From RPQJ01 sp963846315 (GTDB taxonomy: Bacteria; Pseudomonadota; Gammaproteobacteria; Steroidobacterales; Steroidobacteraceae): DNA of 64,000 nt. The notes beneath the pieces were generated by a model. The model did no database searches and was not told where the DNA came from. It saw only the letters and a program-made list of their open reading frames with translations. Shown here one piece after another: positions 17,262 through 25,565 of this stretch. The first letter of the stretch is position 1. Each line of letters opens with the position of its first letter. The position numbers and the translations under genes were made by a program. The stretch lies in the NCBI GenBank assembly GCA_963846315.1, contig CAWJVM010000013.1, positions 124,001 through 188,000 of the forward strand, read 5' to 3'.

Positions 17262-18488
17262 ATGACCCAGCCCTCCCAAGATCCCAGTCCCGTCGCCGCC
17301 TTGCGTGACTTCCTGAAGCTCGAATCCGCGAGCGGCATCCTGCTCGTGATCGCGGGCATCCTCGCGATGGTCGCGGCCAACACCACGCTCTCCGACGCCT
17401 ACCACGCGCTCCTGCAGACCCCGATCAAGCTGCAGGTAGGCGCGTTCGAGCTCGACAAGACCCTGCTCATCTGGATCGACGACCTGCTGATGGCGATCTT
17501 CTTCCTGCTGGTCGGGCTCGAGATCAAGCGTGAGGCCGTGTCCGGCGAGCTCTCGGATCCCAGTAAAATCGCGTTGCCTGCCATCGCCGCGCTCGGCGGC
17601 ATGATCGTTCCTGCCGCGATTTACGCCGCCTTGAACTGGAACGATCCGATCGGCATCCGCGGTTGGGCGATTCCTTCCGCCACCGACATCGCCTTCGCGC
17701 TCGGCGTGCTGTCGCTGTTCGGCAATCGCGTTCCGGTCGGACTCAAGGTCTTCCTGCTCACGCTTGCCGTGCTCGATGACCTCGGCGCGATCGTCATCAT
17801 CGCGGCGTTCTATTCCAGCGACCTGTCGTTCAATGCGCTGATGGGGGCGGGGGTCGCGATCGCCGCGCTGTTCGCGCTGAACCGCGCCGGCGTCACGCGC
17901 ATTGCGCCGTACATCCTGGTCGGCACCGCGCTCTGGGTGTTCGTGCTCAAGTCCGGTGTGCACGCGACGCTTGCCGGCGTCGTCACGGCGTTGTTCGTGC
18001 CGACCTCGGATCCCGCTCACCCCGACCATCCGCCCGCCTACAGGCTCGAGCATTCGCTGCACCCATGGGTCGCTTTCGGCATCCTGCCGATCTTCGCGTT
18101 CGCCAATGCCGGCGTGAGTCTCGCGGGCCTGAGCCTGCGCAACCTGCTCGACCCGATACCGCTCGGCATCCTGCTCGGGCTGTTCGTCGGCAAGCAGGTG
18201 GGTGTGTTCACGTTCTCGTGGGTCGCCGTCAAGACCGGCCTGGCCCGCCTGCCGAGCGGCGTGACTTTCGGGCAGGTCTACGGCGCAGCGATCCTGTGCG
18301 GCATCGGCTTCACGATGAGCCTGCTGATCGGCTTCCTGGCGTTCGAGAACGCGGCCGCTGCCGAGGTGATCGTCACCGACCGGCTCGGCATCCTCGCGGG
18401 CACCTTGATCTCGGCAGTCTTCGGTTCACTCGTACTGCACTGGGTGCTGCCGCGCAGGCAGGCGGGCGACGAACCGATTCCCGATTGA
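17262..18488 (+). CDS. nhaA: Na+/H+ antiporter NhaA
   Basis: 408 aa with about twelve membrane helices. The cation-binding Asp pair is in AVLDDLGAIV, and the conserved SATDIAFALG and LLVGLEIKRE helices are present. NhaA exports Na+ in exchange for two protons and controls pH and salt tolerance. It lies 59 nt after comF and converges on ubiA with only 24 nt between stops. Confidence 0.96.
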   Translation: MTQPSQDPSPVAALRDFLKLESASGILLVIAGILAMVAANTTLSDAYHALLQTPIKLQVGAFELDKTLLIWIDDLLMAIFFLLVGLEIKREAVSGELSDPSKIALPAIAALGGMIVPAAIYAALNWNDPIGIRGWAIPSATDIAFALGVLSLFGNRVPVGLKVFLLTLAVLDDLGAIVIIAAFYSSDLSFNALMGAGVAIAALFALNRAGVTRIAPYILVGTALWVFVLKSGVHATLAGVVTALFVPTSDPAHPDHPPAYRLEHSLHPWVAFGILPIFAFANAGVSLAGLSLRNLLDPIPLGILLGLFVGKQVGVFTFSWVAVKTGLARLPSGVTFGQVYGAAILCGIGFTMSLLIGFLAFENAAAAEVIVTDRLGILAGTLISAVFGSLVLHWVLPRRQAGDEPIPD

Positions 18489-18512
18489 ACGGGACTGCGC
18501 GACGACGCGGCG

Positions 18513-19433
18513 TCAGGTCGTGAACATGTAGTCGAGCAGGATTCCACCAAAGACGGCGAGCCCGAACAGATTATTGTTCAGGAAGGCGCGGAAGCACTCC
18601 GCGGGATCGCGCCGGTGAATCAGGTATTGCTGGTGCAACGACGTCGCCACGGCCAGCCCCAGGCCGAGCCAATACCAGCGACCCAGCTGCGCCAGGAAGC
18701 CCGCGAAGGCGAGCAGGATCAGCGTGCCGGTCTGCAGCGCGGCGACGATCCCGCGATCCGCGCGGCCGAACAGGATCGCCGACGAGCGGATGCCGATCAC
18801 GAGATCGTCCTCGCGGTCGACCATCGCGTAGATCGTGTCGTACGCCGTCGTCCACAACACGCCTGCCACGAACAGCACCCACGCCAGGAGCGGCAATTCG
18901 CCGGTCTGTGCTGCGAAAGCCATCGGCACGGACCACGAAAACGCCAGGCCGAGATAGGCCTGTGGCAGCGCGAAAAATCGCTTCAGGAACGGGTACGTCA
19001 CGGCCAGCACGCCGCCGACCAGCGCGAGCACCTGGGTCGGGCGATTGAGCGGGATCAGCAGCGCCAGGGCGATCAGCCCGAGCACCGCGAACACCGCCAA
19101 CGCTTCGGCCGGCGAAACCACCCCGCGCGCCAGCGGGCGGTTGGCGGTGCGACGCACGTGCGGATCGAATTCACGATCGGCGAAGTCATTGATCACGCAG
19201 CCCGCGGCGCGCATCACGAAGGTGCCGAGCAGGAAGATGACGAAGATCCGCTCGTCCGGATGACCGTCGGCCGAGATCCACAGCGCCCACAGCGCCGGCC
19301 ACAGCAGCAGCCAGATGCCGATGGGGCGATCGAGACGCATCAGCCGCGCGTATTCGACGAGTCGACCGCGCATCCGCGCGAAGCCACTTGCCGAGGTGCC
19401 GGTGCCTTTGTCCAGGTGGGTCGAGTCGCTCAT
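18513..19433 (-). CDS. ubiA: 4-hydroxybenzoate octaprenyltransferase
   Basis: 306 aa UbiA prenyltransferase that joins the polyprenyl tail to 4-hydroxybenzoate in ubiquinone synthesis. Both Asp-rich motifs are visible: NDFADREFDPHVRRT and DTIYAMVDREDD. The RLDRPIGIWLLLWPALWALW start is typical. It lies 11 nt downstream of the recG stop on the same strand. No ubiC is adjacent. Confidence 0.96.
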   Translation of the reverse strand: MSDSTHLDKGTGTSASGFARMRGRLVEYARLMRLDRPIGIWLLLWPALWALWISADGHPDERIFVIFLLGTFVMRAAGCVINDFADREFDPHVRRTANRPLARGVVSPAEALAVFAVLGLIALALLIPLNRPTQVLALVGGVLAVTYPFLKRFFALPQAYLGLAFSWSVPMAFAAQTGELPLLAWVLFVAGVLWTTAYDTIYAMVDREDDLVIGIRSSAILFGRADRGIVAALQTGTLILLAFAGFLAQLGRWYWLGLGLAVATSLHQQYLIHRRDPAECFRAFLNNNLFGLAVFGGILLDYMFTT

Positions 19434-19444
19434 CGGAGGATTCT

Positions 19445-21532
19445 TCAGACGTTGCGGAAACGCTCGCCCGCGCCGACCCAGCGGCCCACGAGGCCCGCTA
19501 TGTTGGCCTGCGGACCGCCCAGCATCAATGCCGACGCACGCTGGACGTCCGGCAACAGGTCCGCGTCCCGGACCAGGTCGGCCACCCGCAATTGCATCAG
19601 ACCCGTCTGGCGCGTGCCCAGCAATTCACCCGGGCCGCGCAGCTCGAGGTCCCGGCGCGCCACCTCGAAGCCATCGTTGGTTTCGCGCAGGACGGCCAGC
19701 CGCTCGCGGGCAATGGGCGACAGCGGTCCCTGGAAGAGCAGGACGCACGTGCTTTCGACCGAGCCGCGACCGACGCGGCCGCGCAACTGGTGCAACTGGG
19801 CCAGGCCCATGCGTTCCGCGTTCTCGATCACCATCAGGCTCGCGTTGGGCACGTCCACGCCCACCTCGATCACCGTCGTGGCGACCAGCAGGTCGAGCTT
19901 GCCCTGCTTGAACGCGGTCATGACCGCGTCCTTCTGCTTGCCAGCCATCCGGCCGTGGATCAGGCCGATACGCACGCCGGGTAGCGCCTCACCCAGCTGC
20001 GCCGCCGTCTTCTCGGCGGCTTCGTAGCGCACGAGGTCCGATTCGTCGATCAGCGGACAGACCCAGTACGCCTGGCGGCCCGAGCGGCAGGCCGTATCAA
20101 TACGCTCGACGATTTCGCTGCGCCGGGTGTCGGGCAGCACGACGGTCTTGATCGGAGTGCGTCCCGGCGGCAGCTCGTCGATGATCGACACGTCGAGGTC
20201 GGCATACGCCGTCATGGCGAGCGTCCGCGGAATCGGCGTCGCCGTCATCACGAGCTGGTGCGGAAACCGGCCGTCGGACCGGCCCTTCTCGCGCAGTTGC
20301 AGTCGCTGGTGTACGCCGAAGCGGTGCTGCTCGTCGACGATGGCCAGCACCAGGCGCTGGAAGGCGATGTTCTGCTGGAACAATGCGTGCGTGCCCACGG
20401 CGACCTGGATTGAGCCGGACGCCAGATCCGCCTCGAGCGTTGCGCGAACCTTGCCGGTCTGCCGGCCGGTCAGCAGCGCCACCCGGAGGCCGAGCGGTTC
20501 GAGCCATGCGTTGAAATTGCGCGCATGCTGTTCTGCGAGCAGTTCCGTCGGCGCCATCACGGCCGCTTGCGCGTCGTGCTCGACCGCCCGCACCGCGGCC
20601 AGCGCAGCGACGACGGTCTTGCCCGAGCCGACGTCGCCCTGCACCAGCCGCATCATCGGATGGGGGCGCTGCAGGTCGTGCTCGATTTCGGCCCACACTC
20701 GTGATTGCGCACCGGTCAGGCGAAACGGCAGGTTCGCCAGGCAACGCTCGGCCAGGTCGTTCCTGCGCGGCAACGACCAGGCCGCGTCCTTGTCGGTTTC
20801 CTGCCGCAGCAGACGCAGGCTCAACTGGTGAGCGAGGAGCTCCTCGAACGCGAGCCGGCGCTGCGCTGGGTGACGGCCGGCTTCGAGCTCGGCGACGTTG
20901 GCGTCGGGAGGCGGGCGATGCACGTAACGCAGTGCCACCTCGAGCGGCGGGAGCTCGAAGGCGTCGAGCACGCCGGGCGGCACGTAATCCTGGATCGCGC
21001 CTTGCGCCAGCATCGTCAACGCCATGTCGGACAAAGCGCGCAATCGTCCCTGCTGCACGCCTTCGGTCGTCGGATAGATCGGTGTCAGGCAATCGGGCGG
21101 GGCGCCACTAGCATCTGCGAGCACCCGCCGGTATTCGGGATGCACGATTTCGAGGCCGCCGGGTCCGGGGCGGGCCTCGCCGAAACAGCGCAGCCGCTGG
21201 CCACGCACGAGCTGCGCCTGCTGCGCGCCGGAGAAATGAAAGAAGCGCAGCGTGACGAATCCCGTGCCGTCGGCAAGGCGCACGAGCAGCGTGCGGCGGC
21301 GCCGGAAAGCGACTTCCGCCAGCTGGATTTCGCCCTCGATGACGGCTCGGTCGCCGTTGCGCAGCGTGCCTATCGGCACCACCCGCGTGCGATCTTCGTA
21401 GCGCAGCGGCAAGTGGAAGAGCACGTCCTGCACCGTGTGCAGGCCGAGCTTCGCCAGCAGTTCCGCGAGCGCCGGCCCGACGCCGCGCAGCGCCGTGACC
21501 GGACATTCGGCGAGCAGGGCGGCCGCGCTCAT
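19445..21532 (-). CDS. recG: ATP-dependent DNA helicase RecG
   Basis: 695 aa. An N-terminal wedge/OB domain (about 1-240) is followed by SF2 helicase motifs: GDVGSGKT (Walker A), DEQHRFG, TATPIPRTL, HGRMAGKQKD and the C-terminal GRVGRG. RecG remodels stalled forks and Holliday junctions. The ATG at 21532 gives the normal length; an upstream extension would overlap ridA. It sits between ridA and ubiA in the leftward block. Confidence 0.96.
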   Translation of the reverse strand: MSAAALLAECPVTALRGVGPALAELLAKLGLHTVQDVLFHLPLRYEDRTRVVPIGTLRNGDRAVIEGEIQLAEVAFRRRRTLLVRLADGTGFVTLRFFHFSGAQQAQLVRGQRLRCFGEARPGPGGLEIVHPEYRRVLADASGAPPDCLTPIYPTTEGVQQGRLRALSDMALTMLAQGAIQDYVPPGVLDAFELPPLEVALRYVHRPPPDANVAELEAGRHPAQRRLAFEELLAHQLSLRLLRQETDKDAAWSLPRRNDLAERCLANLPFRLTGAQSRVWAEIEHDLQRPHPMMRLVQGDVGSGKTVVAALAAVRAVEHDAQAAVMAPTELLAEQHARNFNAWLEPLGLRVALLTGRQTGKVRATLEADLASGSIQVAVGTHALFQQNIAFQRLVLAIVDEQHRFGVHQRLQLREKGRSDGRFPHQLVMTATPIPRTLAMTAYADLDVSIIDELPPGRTPIKTVVLPDTRRSEIVERIDTACRSGRQAYWVCPLIDESDLVRYEAAEKTAAQLGEALPGVRIGLIHGRMAGKQKDAVMTAFKQGKLDLLVATTVIEVGVDVPNASLMVIENAERMGLAQLHQLRGRVGRGSVESTCVLLFQGPLSPIARERLAVLRETNDGFEVARRDLELRGPGELLGTRQTGLMQLRVADLVRDADLLPDVQRASALMLGGPQANIAGLVGRWVGAGERFRNV

Positions 21533-21551
21533 GCCGTGAGGGCGCGCTTGC

Positions 21552-21932
21552 CTACAGGACCAGGACGGCGTCCACTTCGACCACGGCGCCGCGCGGCAAC
21601 GCGGCAACGCCGACAGCGGCACGGGCCGGATAAGGCTGGGTGAAGTAGTCCGCCATCACCTTGTTGACCGTCTGGAAGTTGCCGAGGTCGGTCAGGTAGA
21701 CGGTGAGCTTCACGATGTTCGACAGGTCACCACCCGCGGCTTTCGCGACAGCCTGCAGGTTGTCGAACACACGCCGCACGTGCACCTCGACCTCGCCGGT
21801 CACGATTTCCATCGTCCTGGGATCGAGCGGGATCTGGCCCGAGAGGTAAACGGTGTTGCCGGCTTTGACGGCCTGGCTGTACGTACCGATTGCACCAGGG
21901 GCGTCGGGAGTGGTGACTGCGTTCAGGGGCAC
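21552..21932 (-). CDS. ridA: RidA family enamine/imine deaminase
   Basis: 126 aa. RidA hydrolyses reactive enamines and imines formed by PLP enzymes. The catalytic Arg region YPARAAVGVAALPRGAVVEV and the SGQIPLDP motif are present. The best start is GTG at 21932, preceded by GGAG at 6 nt and giving the usual family length; the longer upstream frame translates the heptamer repeats and is not credible. It lies between spoT and recG, as in many gammaproteobacteria. Confidence 0.95.
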   Translation of the reverse strand: MPLNAVTTPDAPGAIGTYSQAVKAGNTVYLSGQIPLDPRTMEIVTGEVEVHVRRVFDNLQAVAKAAGGDLSNIVKLTVYLTDLGNFQTVNKVMADYFTQPYPARAAVGVAALPRGAVVEVDAVLVL

Positions 21933-21945
21933 GGGGAGCTCCGGG

Positions 21946-21987
21946 AAGGGGTTAGGGGATAGGGGATAGGGGTTAGGGGTTAGTCGG
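21946..21987 (+). repeat. TTAGGGG-type heptamer array, left arm of an inverted pair
   Basis: Mixed units GGGGTTA, GGGGATA, GGGGATA, GGGGTTA and GGGGTTA are followed by TTAGTCGGAA. The arm begins 13 nt upstream of the ridA start codon, so it is in the ridA leader on the opposite strand. It pairs with the arm at 22083-22112. Confidence 0.88.
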
Positions 21988-22082
21988 AATGCGGCGTCGA
22001 GAGCAGTGGCACTCTTCAGGTTTCGTGCCACGCGTAGTGTAAAGACAGGCGTATCGGGCAAGGGCAGCGGTTTCAGTCTACG

Positions 22083-22112
22083 TTTCGACTAACCCCCAAC
22101 CCCTAACCCCTT
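22083..22112 (-). repeat. TTAGGGG-type heptamer array, right arm of an inverted pair
   Basis: TTTCGAC is followed by TAACCCC, CAACCCC and TAACCCC units. It begins 7 nt beyond the spoT stop. On the minus strand the inner flank reads TTAGTCGAAACGTAGACTGA, close to the flank of the right arm near 6617. Confidence 0.85.
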
Positions 22113-22119
22113 AGCTCGC

Positions 22120-24273
22120 TCACGCCAGCGAGCGCGCGACCTTCAGCACATCCGGCATCGCACGCACCGCGCGGATCACGCTCGCGAGCTGCCTGCGATC
22201 GTGCACCAGCAACTCGAAGATCAACGTCGACGTGTCCGTGTCGCGTTCCACGACCGAGACGCGATCGATGTTGGTTTGCGTGCCCGCGATGGCGGACGCC
22301 ACCGACGCCAGCACGCCCATGCGATTGGTGACATCGGCGCGAATCTCGACGTGGAACAGGCGGTCGGTGGCCGCCTGCCAGGCGACAGGAATCCACTTCT
22401 CGGGCTGCTTGCGGAACGAGGCGAGGTTGCCGCAGGCCTCGCGATGGATGACGACGCCGCGACCGGTCGAGAGACTCGCCAGGATCGGGTCGTTCGGGAT
22501 CGGGAAACAGCAGCGCGCGTACGAGACGACCAGGCCTTCCGTGCCCGCGATGGCGAGCGGGCCGGCGATGCCCTCGATGACGCCTTCGGAATCCGCCGGC
22601 AGCAGGCGCCGGGCGATGAACGGTGCGACGCGTTCGCCGAGACCGATCTTCTCGTAGAGTTCTTCGTCGGTCCGCAAGCCGAGTTCGCCGACCACGGCGT
22701 CGAGAGCCTCCGGCGAGACCTTGCGCAGCGTCAGCGAAAATTCCTCGAGCGCCTGGTTCAGCAACCGCTTGCCGAGGTCGATCGCCTCGCCGCGCTTCAG
22801 GTTCTTGAGGTATTGGCGGATCGACGCACGCGCCTTCGCAGTAACGACGAAATTGACCCAGGCCGGGTTCGGCGTCGCACCTTTCGCCGTGATGATCTCG
22901 ACAGTCTGGCCGTTGCGCAGCGGCGTGCGCAGCGGCACGAGGCGCCGGTCGACCTTGGCTGCCACGCAGCGGTTGCCGACGTCGGTGTGAACCGCGTACG
23001 CGAAATCGACACAGGTCGAATTGCGCGGCAGGCGCCGGATCTCGCCCTTCGGCGTGAAGACATAGACCTTGTCGGGGAACAGGTCGACCTTGACGCTTTC
23101 GAGGAATTCCTCCGGGTTGCCGCCCTGCTGGATCTCGACCAGTTGCTGCAGCCACTCGCGCGCGCGATCGCCCTGGATGCCGACGTCCGTGCGGCCTTCC
23201 TTGTACTGCCAGTGCGCCGCGATGCCGGATTCGGCGACACGGTGCATTTCCGAGGTGCGGATCTGCACTTCGATCGGCGTGCCGTTCGGTCCGAACAGCG
23301 TGGTGTGCAGCGACTGGTAGCCGTTCACGCGCGGGATCGCGATGTAGTCCTTGAAGCGGCCGGGCATCGGCTTGAAGACCGAGTGCACGACGCCGAGTGT
23401 GCGGTAGCACGTGTCGGCCTTGTCGACGACGAGGCGGAAGCCATACACGTCGACGATCTCGTTCAGCGAGACCTTCTTGCGCCGCATCTTCTCGTAGATG
23501 CTGTAGACGTCCTTCTCGCGCCCTTCGATCGACGCGGGAATCTGCGCAACGTCGAGTGCTTCCTTGAGTGACGCAGCGATGCGACCCACGAACTGCTTGT
23601 GGTTGCCGCGCGCCGCCTTCACGGCCGACTCGATCACCTTGTAGCGCTTCGGGTAGAGCGCGCGGAAGCCGAGGTCCTCGAGTTCGCGCTTGATTGCGTG
23701 CATGCCGAGGCGGTTGGCGATCGGCGCGTAGATCTCGAGCGTCTCGCGCGCGATCGTGCGGCGCTTCGCCGGCGGCATCGCGCCGAGCGTGCGCATGTTG
23801 TGCGTGCGGTCCGCGAGCTTGACCATGATCACGCGGATGTCGCGGACCATGGCGAGCAGCATCTTGCGGAAGCTCTCGGCCTGCGCCTCGGCCCGGCTGC
23901 GAAACTGGATCTGGTCGAGCTTGCTGACGCCGTCGACGAGTTCCGCCACGTCGCGGCCGAAGCGCGACGTGATCTCGTCCTTGGTGTTGGGCGTGTCCTC
24001 CATGACGTCGTGGAGGATCGCGGCGATCATCGTCTGCGCGTCGAGCCGGAGGTCGGCGAGCAGGTCGGCGACGGCGACCGGGTGGGTGATGTACGGCTCG
24101 CCCGAACGACGCCGCTGGCCGTCATGGGCCTGGAACGCGAAGTCGTACGCTTCCTGGACCAGTTCGACCTGGTCGGGCGGCAGGTAGGTCTCCAGCTTCG
24201 AAATGAGCTGGTTGATCCCTATGGAGCGTCTTCCGTAGGGCAGCAGGCTGCGCAGGGAAGACGTGACGTCCAT
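22120..24273 (-). CDS. spoT: Bifunctional (p)ppGpp synthetase/hydrolase
   Basis: 717 aa RelA/SpoT homolog. The N-terminal hydrolase has an intact HD pair (H88, D89 in ILHDVMED). The synthetase domain follows, with EGREKDVYSIYEKMRRKK, YQSLHTTLFGP and EVQIRTSEMH. A TGS domain (VFTPKGEIRRLP) and a C-terminal ACT domain complete the SpoT layout. The intact HD motif supports SpoT rather than RelA. It lies 20 nt downstream of the rpoZ stop and belongs to the rpoZ-spoT-ridA-recG block. Confidence 0.96.
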   Translation of the reverse strand: MDVTSSLRSLLPYGRRSIGINQLISKLETYLPPDQVELVQEAYDFAFQAHDGQRRRSGEPYITHPVAVADLLADLRLDAQTMIAAILHDVMEDTPNTKDEITSRFGRDVAELVDGVSKLDQIQFRSRAEAQAESFRKMLLAMVRDIRVIMVKLADRTHNMRTLGAMPPAKRRTIARETLEIYAPIANRLGMHAIKRELEDLGFRALYPKRYKVIESAVKAARGNHKQFVGRIAASLKEALDVAQIPASIEGREKDVYSIYEKMRRKKVSLNEIVDVYGFRLVVDKADTCYRTLGVVHSVFKPMPGRFKDYIAIPRVNGYQSLHTTLFGPNGTPIEVQIRTSEMHRVAESGIAAHWQYKEGRTDVGIQGDRAREWLQQLVEIQQGGNPEEFLESVKVDLFPDKVYVFTPKGEIRRLPRNSTCVDFAYAVHTDVGNRCVAAKVDRRLVPLRTPLRNGQTVEIITAKGATPNPAWVNFVVTAKARASIRQYLKNLKRGEAIDLGKRLLNQALEEFSLTLRKVSPEALDAVVGELGLRTDEELYEKIGLGERVAPFIARRLLPADSEGVIEGIAGPLAIAGTEGLVVSYARCCFPIPNDPILASLSTGRGVVIHREACGNLASFRKQPEKWIPVAWQAATDRLFHVEIRADVTNRMGVLASVASAIAGTQTNIDRVSVVERDTDTSTLIFELLVHDRRQLASVIRAVRAMPDVLKVARSLA

Positions 24274-24293
24274 GGGCGGGCGCGGTCGGGGAG

Positions 24294-24581
24294 CTAGTCT
24301 CCCAGCCCGATCTGCGGTGCGCGGAACTCACCCATGAATTCCGGTTCCGGCATCAGCTCCGGCGGGGGCGGCGGCGGCAGGTCCGGCTCTTCAAGGATTT
24401 CCACGCCCACATGGCCGGCCGCGATCTCGCGCAGGGCCAGCACCGTCGGCTTGTCGTTCTCCCATTCGAGCGTCGCCTCTGCGCCGTTCGCGAGCTTGCG
24501 GGCGCGGCGGGACGCCACGAGCACCAGCTGGAACAGGTTAGGAACGTTCTTCAGGGAGTCTTCGACGGTGATGCGGGCCAT
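24294..24581 (-). CDS. rpoZ: RNA polymerase omega subunit
   Basis: 95 aa. The N-terminal MARITVEDSLKNVPNLFQLV and SRRARKL segments are diagnostic for omega, which helps assemble RNA polymerase and shapes the ppGpp response. The C-terminus has a proline run (LPPPPPPELMPEPE), a common variable tail. The ATG at 24581 is chosen over an upstream one because it starts the family motif. In many gammaproteobacteria gmk precedes rpoZ; here a pilus cluster lies between them. Confidence 0.95.
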   Translation of the reverse strand: MARITVEDSLKNVPNLFQLVLVASRRARKLANGAEATLEWENDKPTVLALREIAAGHVGVEILEEPDLPPPPPPELMPEPEFMGEFRAPQIGLGD

Positions 24582-24772
24582 GTCGGGTATCTGTACCGGT
24601 TTGAGCTGGTTTGACGGCGTCGCAGGATACCACAAGCCCCGCGGCCTGCCGGCGGATGGCTAAATTCCGCCGACGGTGGCTATAACCCATTGTTTTAAAA
24701 TGATTTGCGCGACTGCATGCGGGCCGGCACGCGAATCCGGTCGAACCCCGGAAGAGTCAGGCCACTTGGCCG

Positions 24773-25180
24773 CTACCAGCACTTTCCCGGCGTCATATCG
24801 GCCGCCGTCCTGGTCATGTCGCTGGACAGCGAGAGCACGCCGCACTTCGCGTCCCCGGCCACCGGCGTCGCGCTGATCGTCACGCTGGTAATGATGTCAC
24901 CGGAAGGACCGACCGCGAGGGCGATCGTGTGCGAGTCGTTTTCCGAGAGATACGGACCCGCTCCATAGCCCAGGTCGGCCATGTCCGCCGTGAACGTGTT
25001 GTTCTCGGAGTAAAAGCGCTCCTCGTGCTGCAGCACCTCGTGCAGCATCGACTTCGCCGCTGCCCGCCTGCCGCTGCGCACCTGTTCCTGGTAGCTGGGA
25101 ATGGCGATCGAAGCGAGGATGCCGACGATCGCGATCACGACGACCAGTTCGATCAATGTGATGCCGCGCTGTTGCTTCAT
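24773..25180 (-). CDS. pilE: Type IV pilin-like protein PilE
   Basis: 135 aa. The short leader MKQQRG is cut by prepilin peptidase before ITLIELVVVIAIVGILASIA, with Glu5 in place. Position 1 is Ile rather than the usual Phe or Met. Two Cys near the C-terminus (C in DAKCG, and the penultimate residue in GKCW) could form the D-loop disulfide. It is last in the minor pilin operon and probably acts as a minor pilin of the initiation complex; a major-pilin role is possible but less likely by context. Confidence 0.88.
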   Translation of the reverse strand: MKQQRGITLIELVVVIAIVGILASIAIPSYQEQVRSGRRAAAKSMLHEVLQHEERFYSENNTFTADMADLGYGAGPYLSENDSHTIALAVGPSGDIITSVTISATPVAGDAKCGVLSLSSDMTRTAADMTPGKCW

Positions 25181-25190
25181 GAGCTGGTCT

Positions 25191-25541
25191 TCAATCGAGC
25201 GCGATGATCTGCACAAGCTGCTCGGTGCCGTCCTGCACTGTCGTGAGCAATGTCACCTTGCTGCCCGCCTTCAGCGACGCGAGTCCGCCGCTCGCGGGCT
25301 CTCGCCGCCCGTCTGAGAACGCCACGTTGGTCGAATCGAAGCGGTAGGTGCGCCCACCGGCCACCAGTCGTCCCTGCTTCAGGTCGATGCTCGTGATGAC
25401 GCTGTCGACCGAGGTTACGCTGGCGTCCGGTGTGTTCACGGCCGCGCCGGAACCTGCGATTGTCATCGCCCCGGTCTGCGCAGCCGTCAACAGTCCTGCC
25501 GCCACGACCAACCCTGTCACGCACCTGCCGAATGATTTCAT
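25191..25541 (-). CDS. PilY2-like small secreted protein
   Basis: 116 aa with a signal peptide (about 1-25, ending AAQTGA) and a compact beta-rich domain, SITSIDLKQGRL VAGGRTYRFD in outline, that resembles a small OB- or SH3-like barrel. It lies between pilY1 and pilE, exactly where Pseudomonas has pilY2, a 115-aa protein of the same operon. I assign it by position and size; sequence identity cannot be judged here. The role in pilus assembly is unknown. Confidence 0.6.
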   Translation of the reverse strand: MKSFGRCVTGLVVAAGLLTAAQTGAMTIAGSGAAVNTPDASVTSVDSVITSIDLKQGRLVAGGRTYRFDSTNVAFSDGRREPASGGLASLKAGSKVTLLTTVQDGTEQLVQIIALD

Positions 25542-25565
25542 CTGTGCTGCCTCCCGGAGGAAAGA

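Noticed and set aside
21933..22061. Longer N-terminus for ridA
   Set aside because: The extension translates the heptamer array (PNPYPLSPNPFP) and adds 43 residues not found in the family.
22201..23571. 456-codon frame antisense to spoT
   Set aside because: Asp/Arg/Val-rich antisense pattern with no motif, entirely inside spoT.
24732..24751. tRNA T-loop (GGTTCGACC) before rpoZ
   Set aside because: No acceptor, D or anticodon arms are found around it; the stretch is the 3' flank of pilE.
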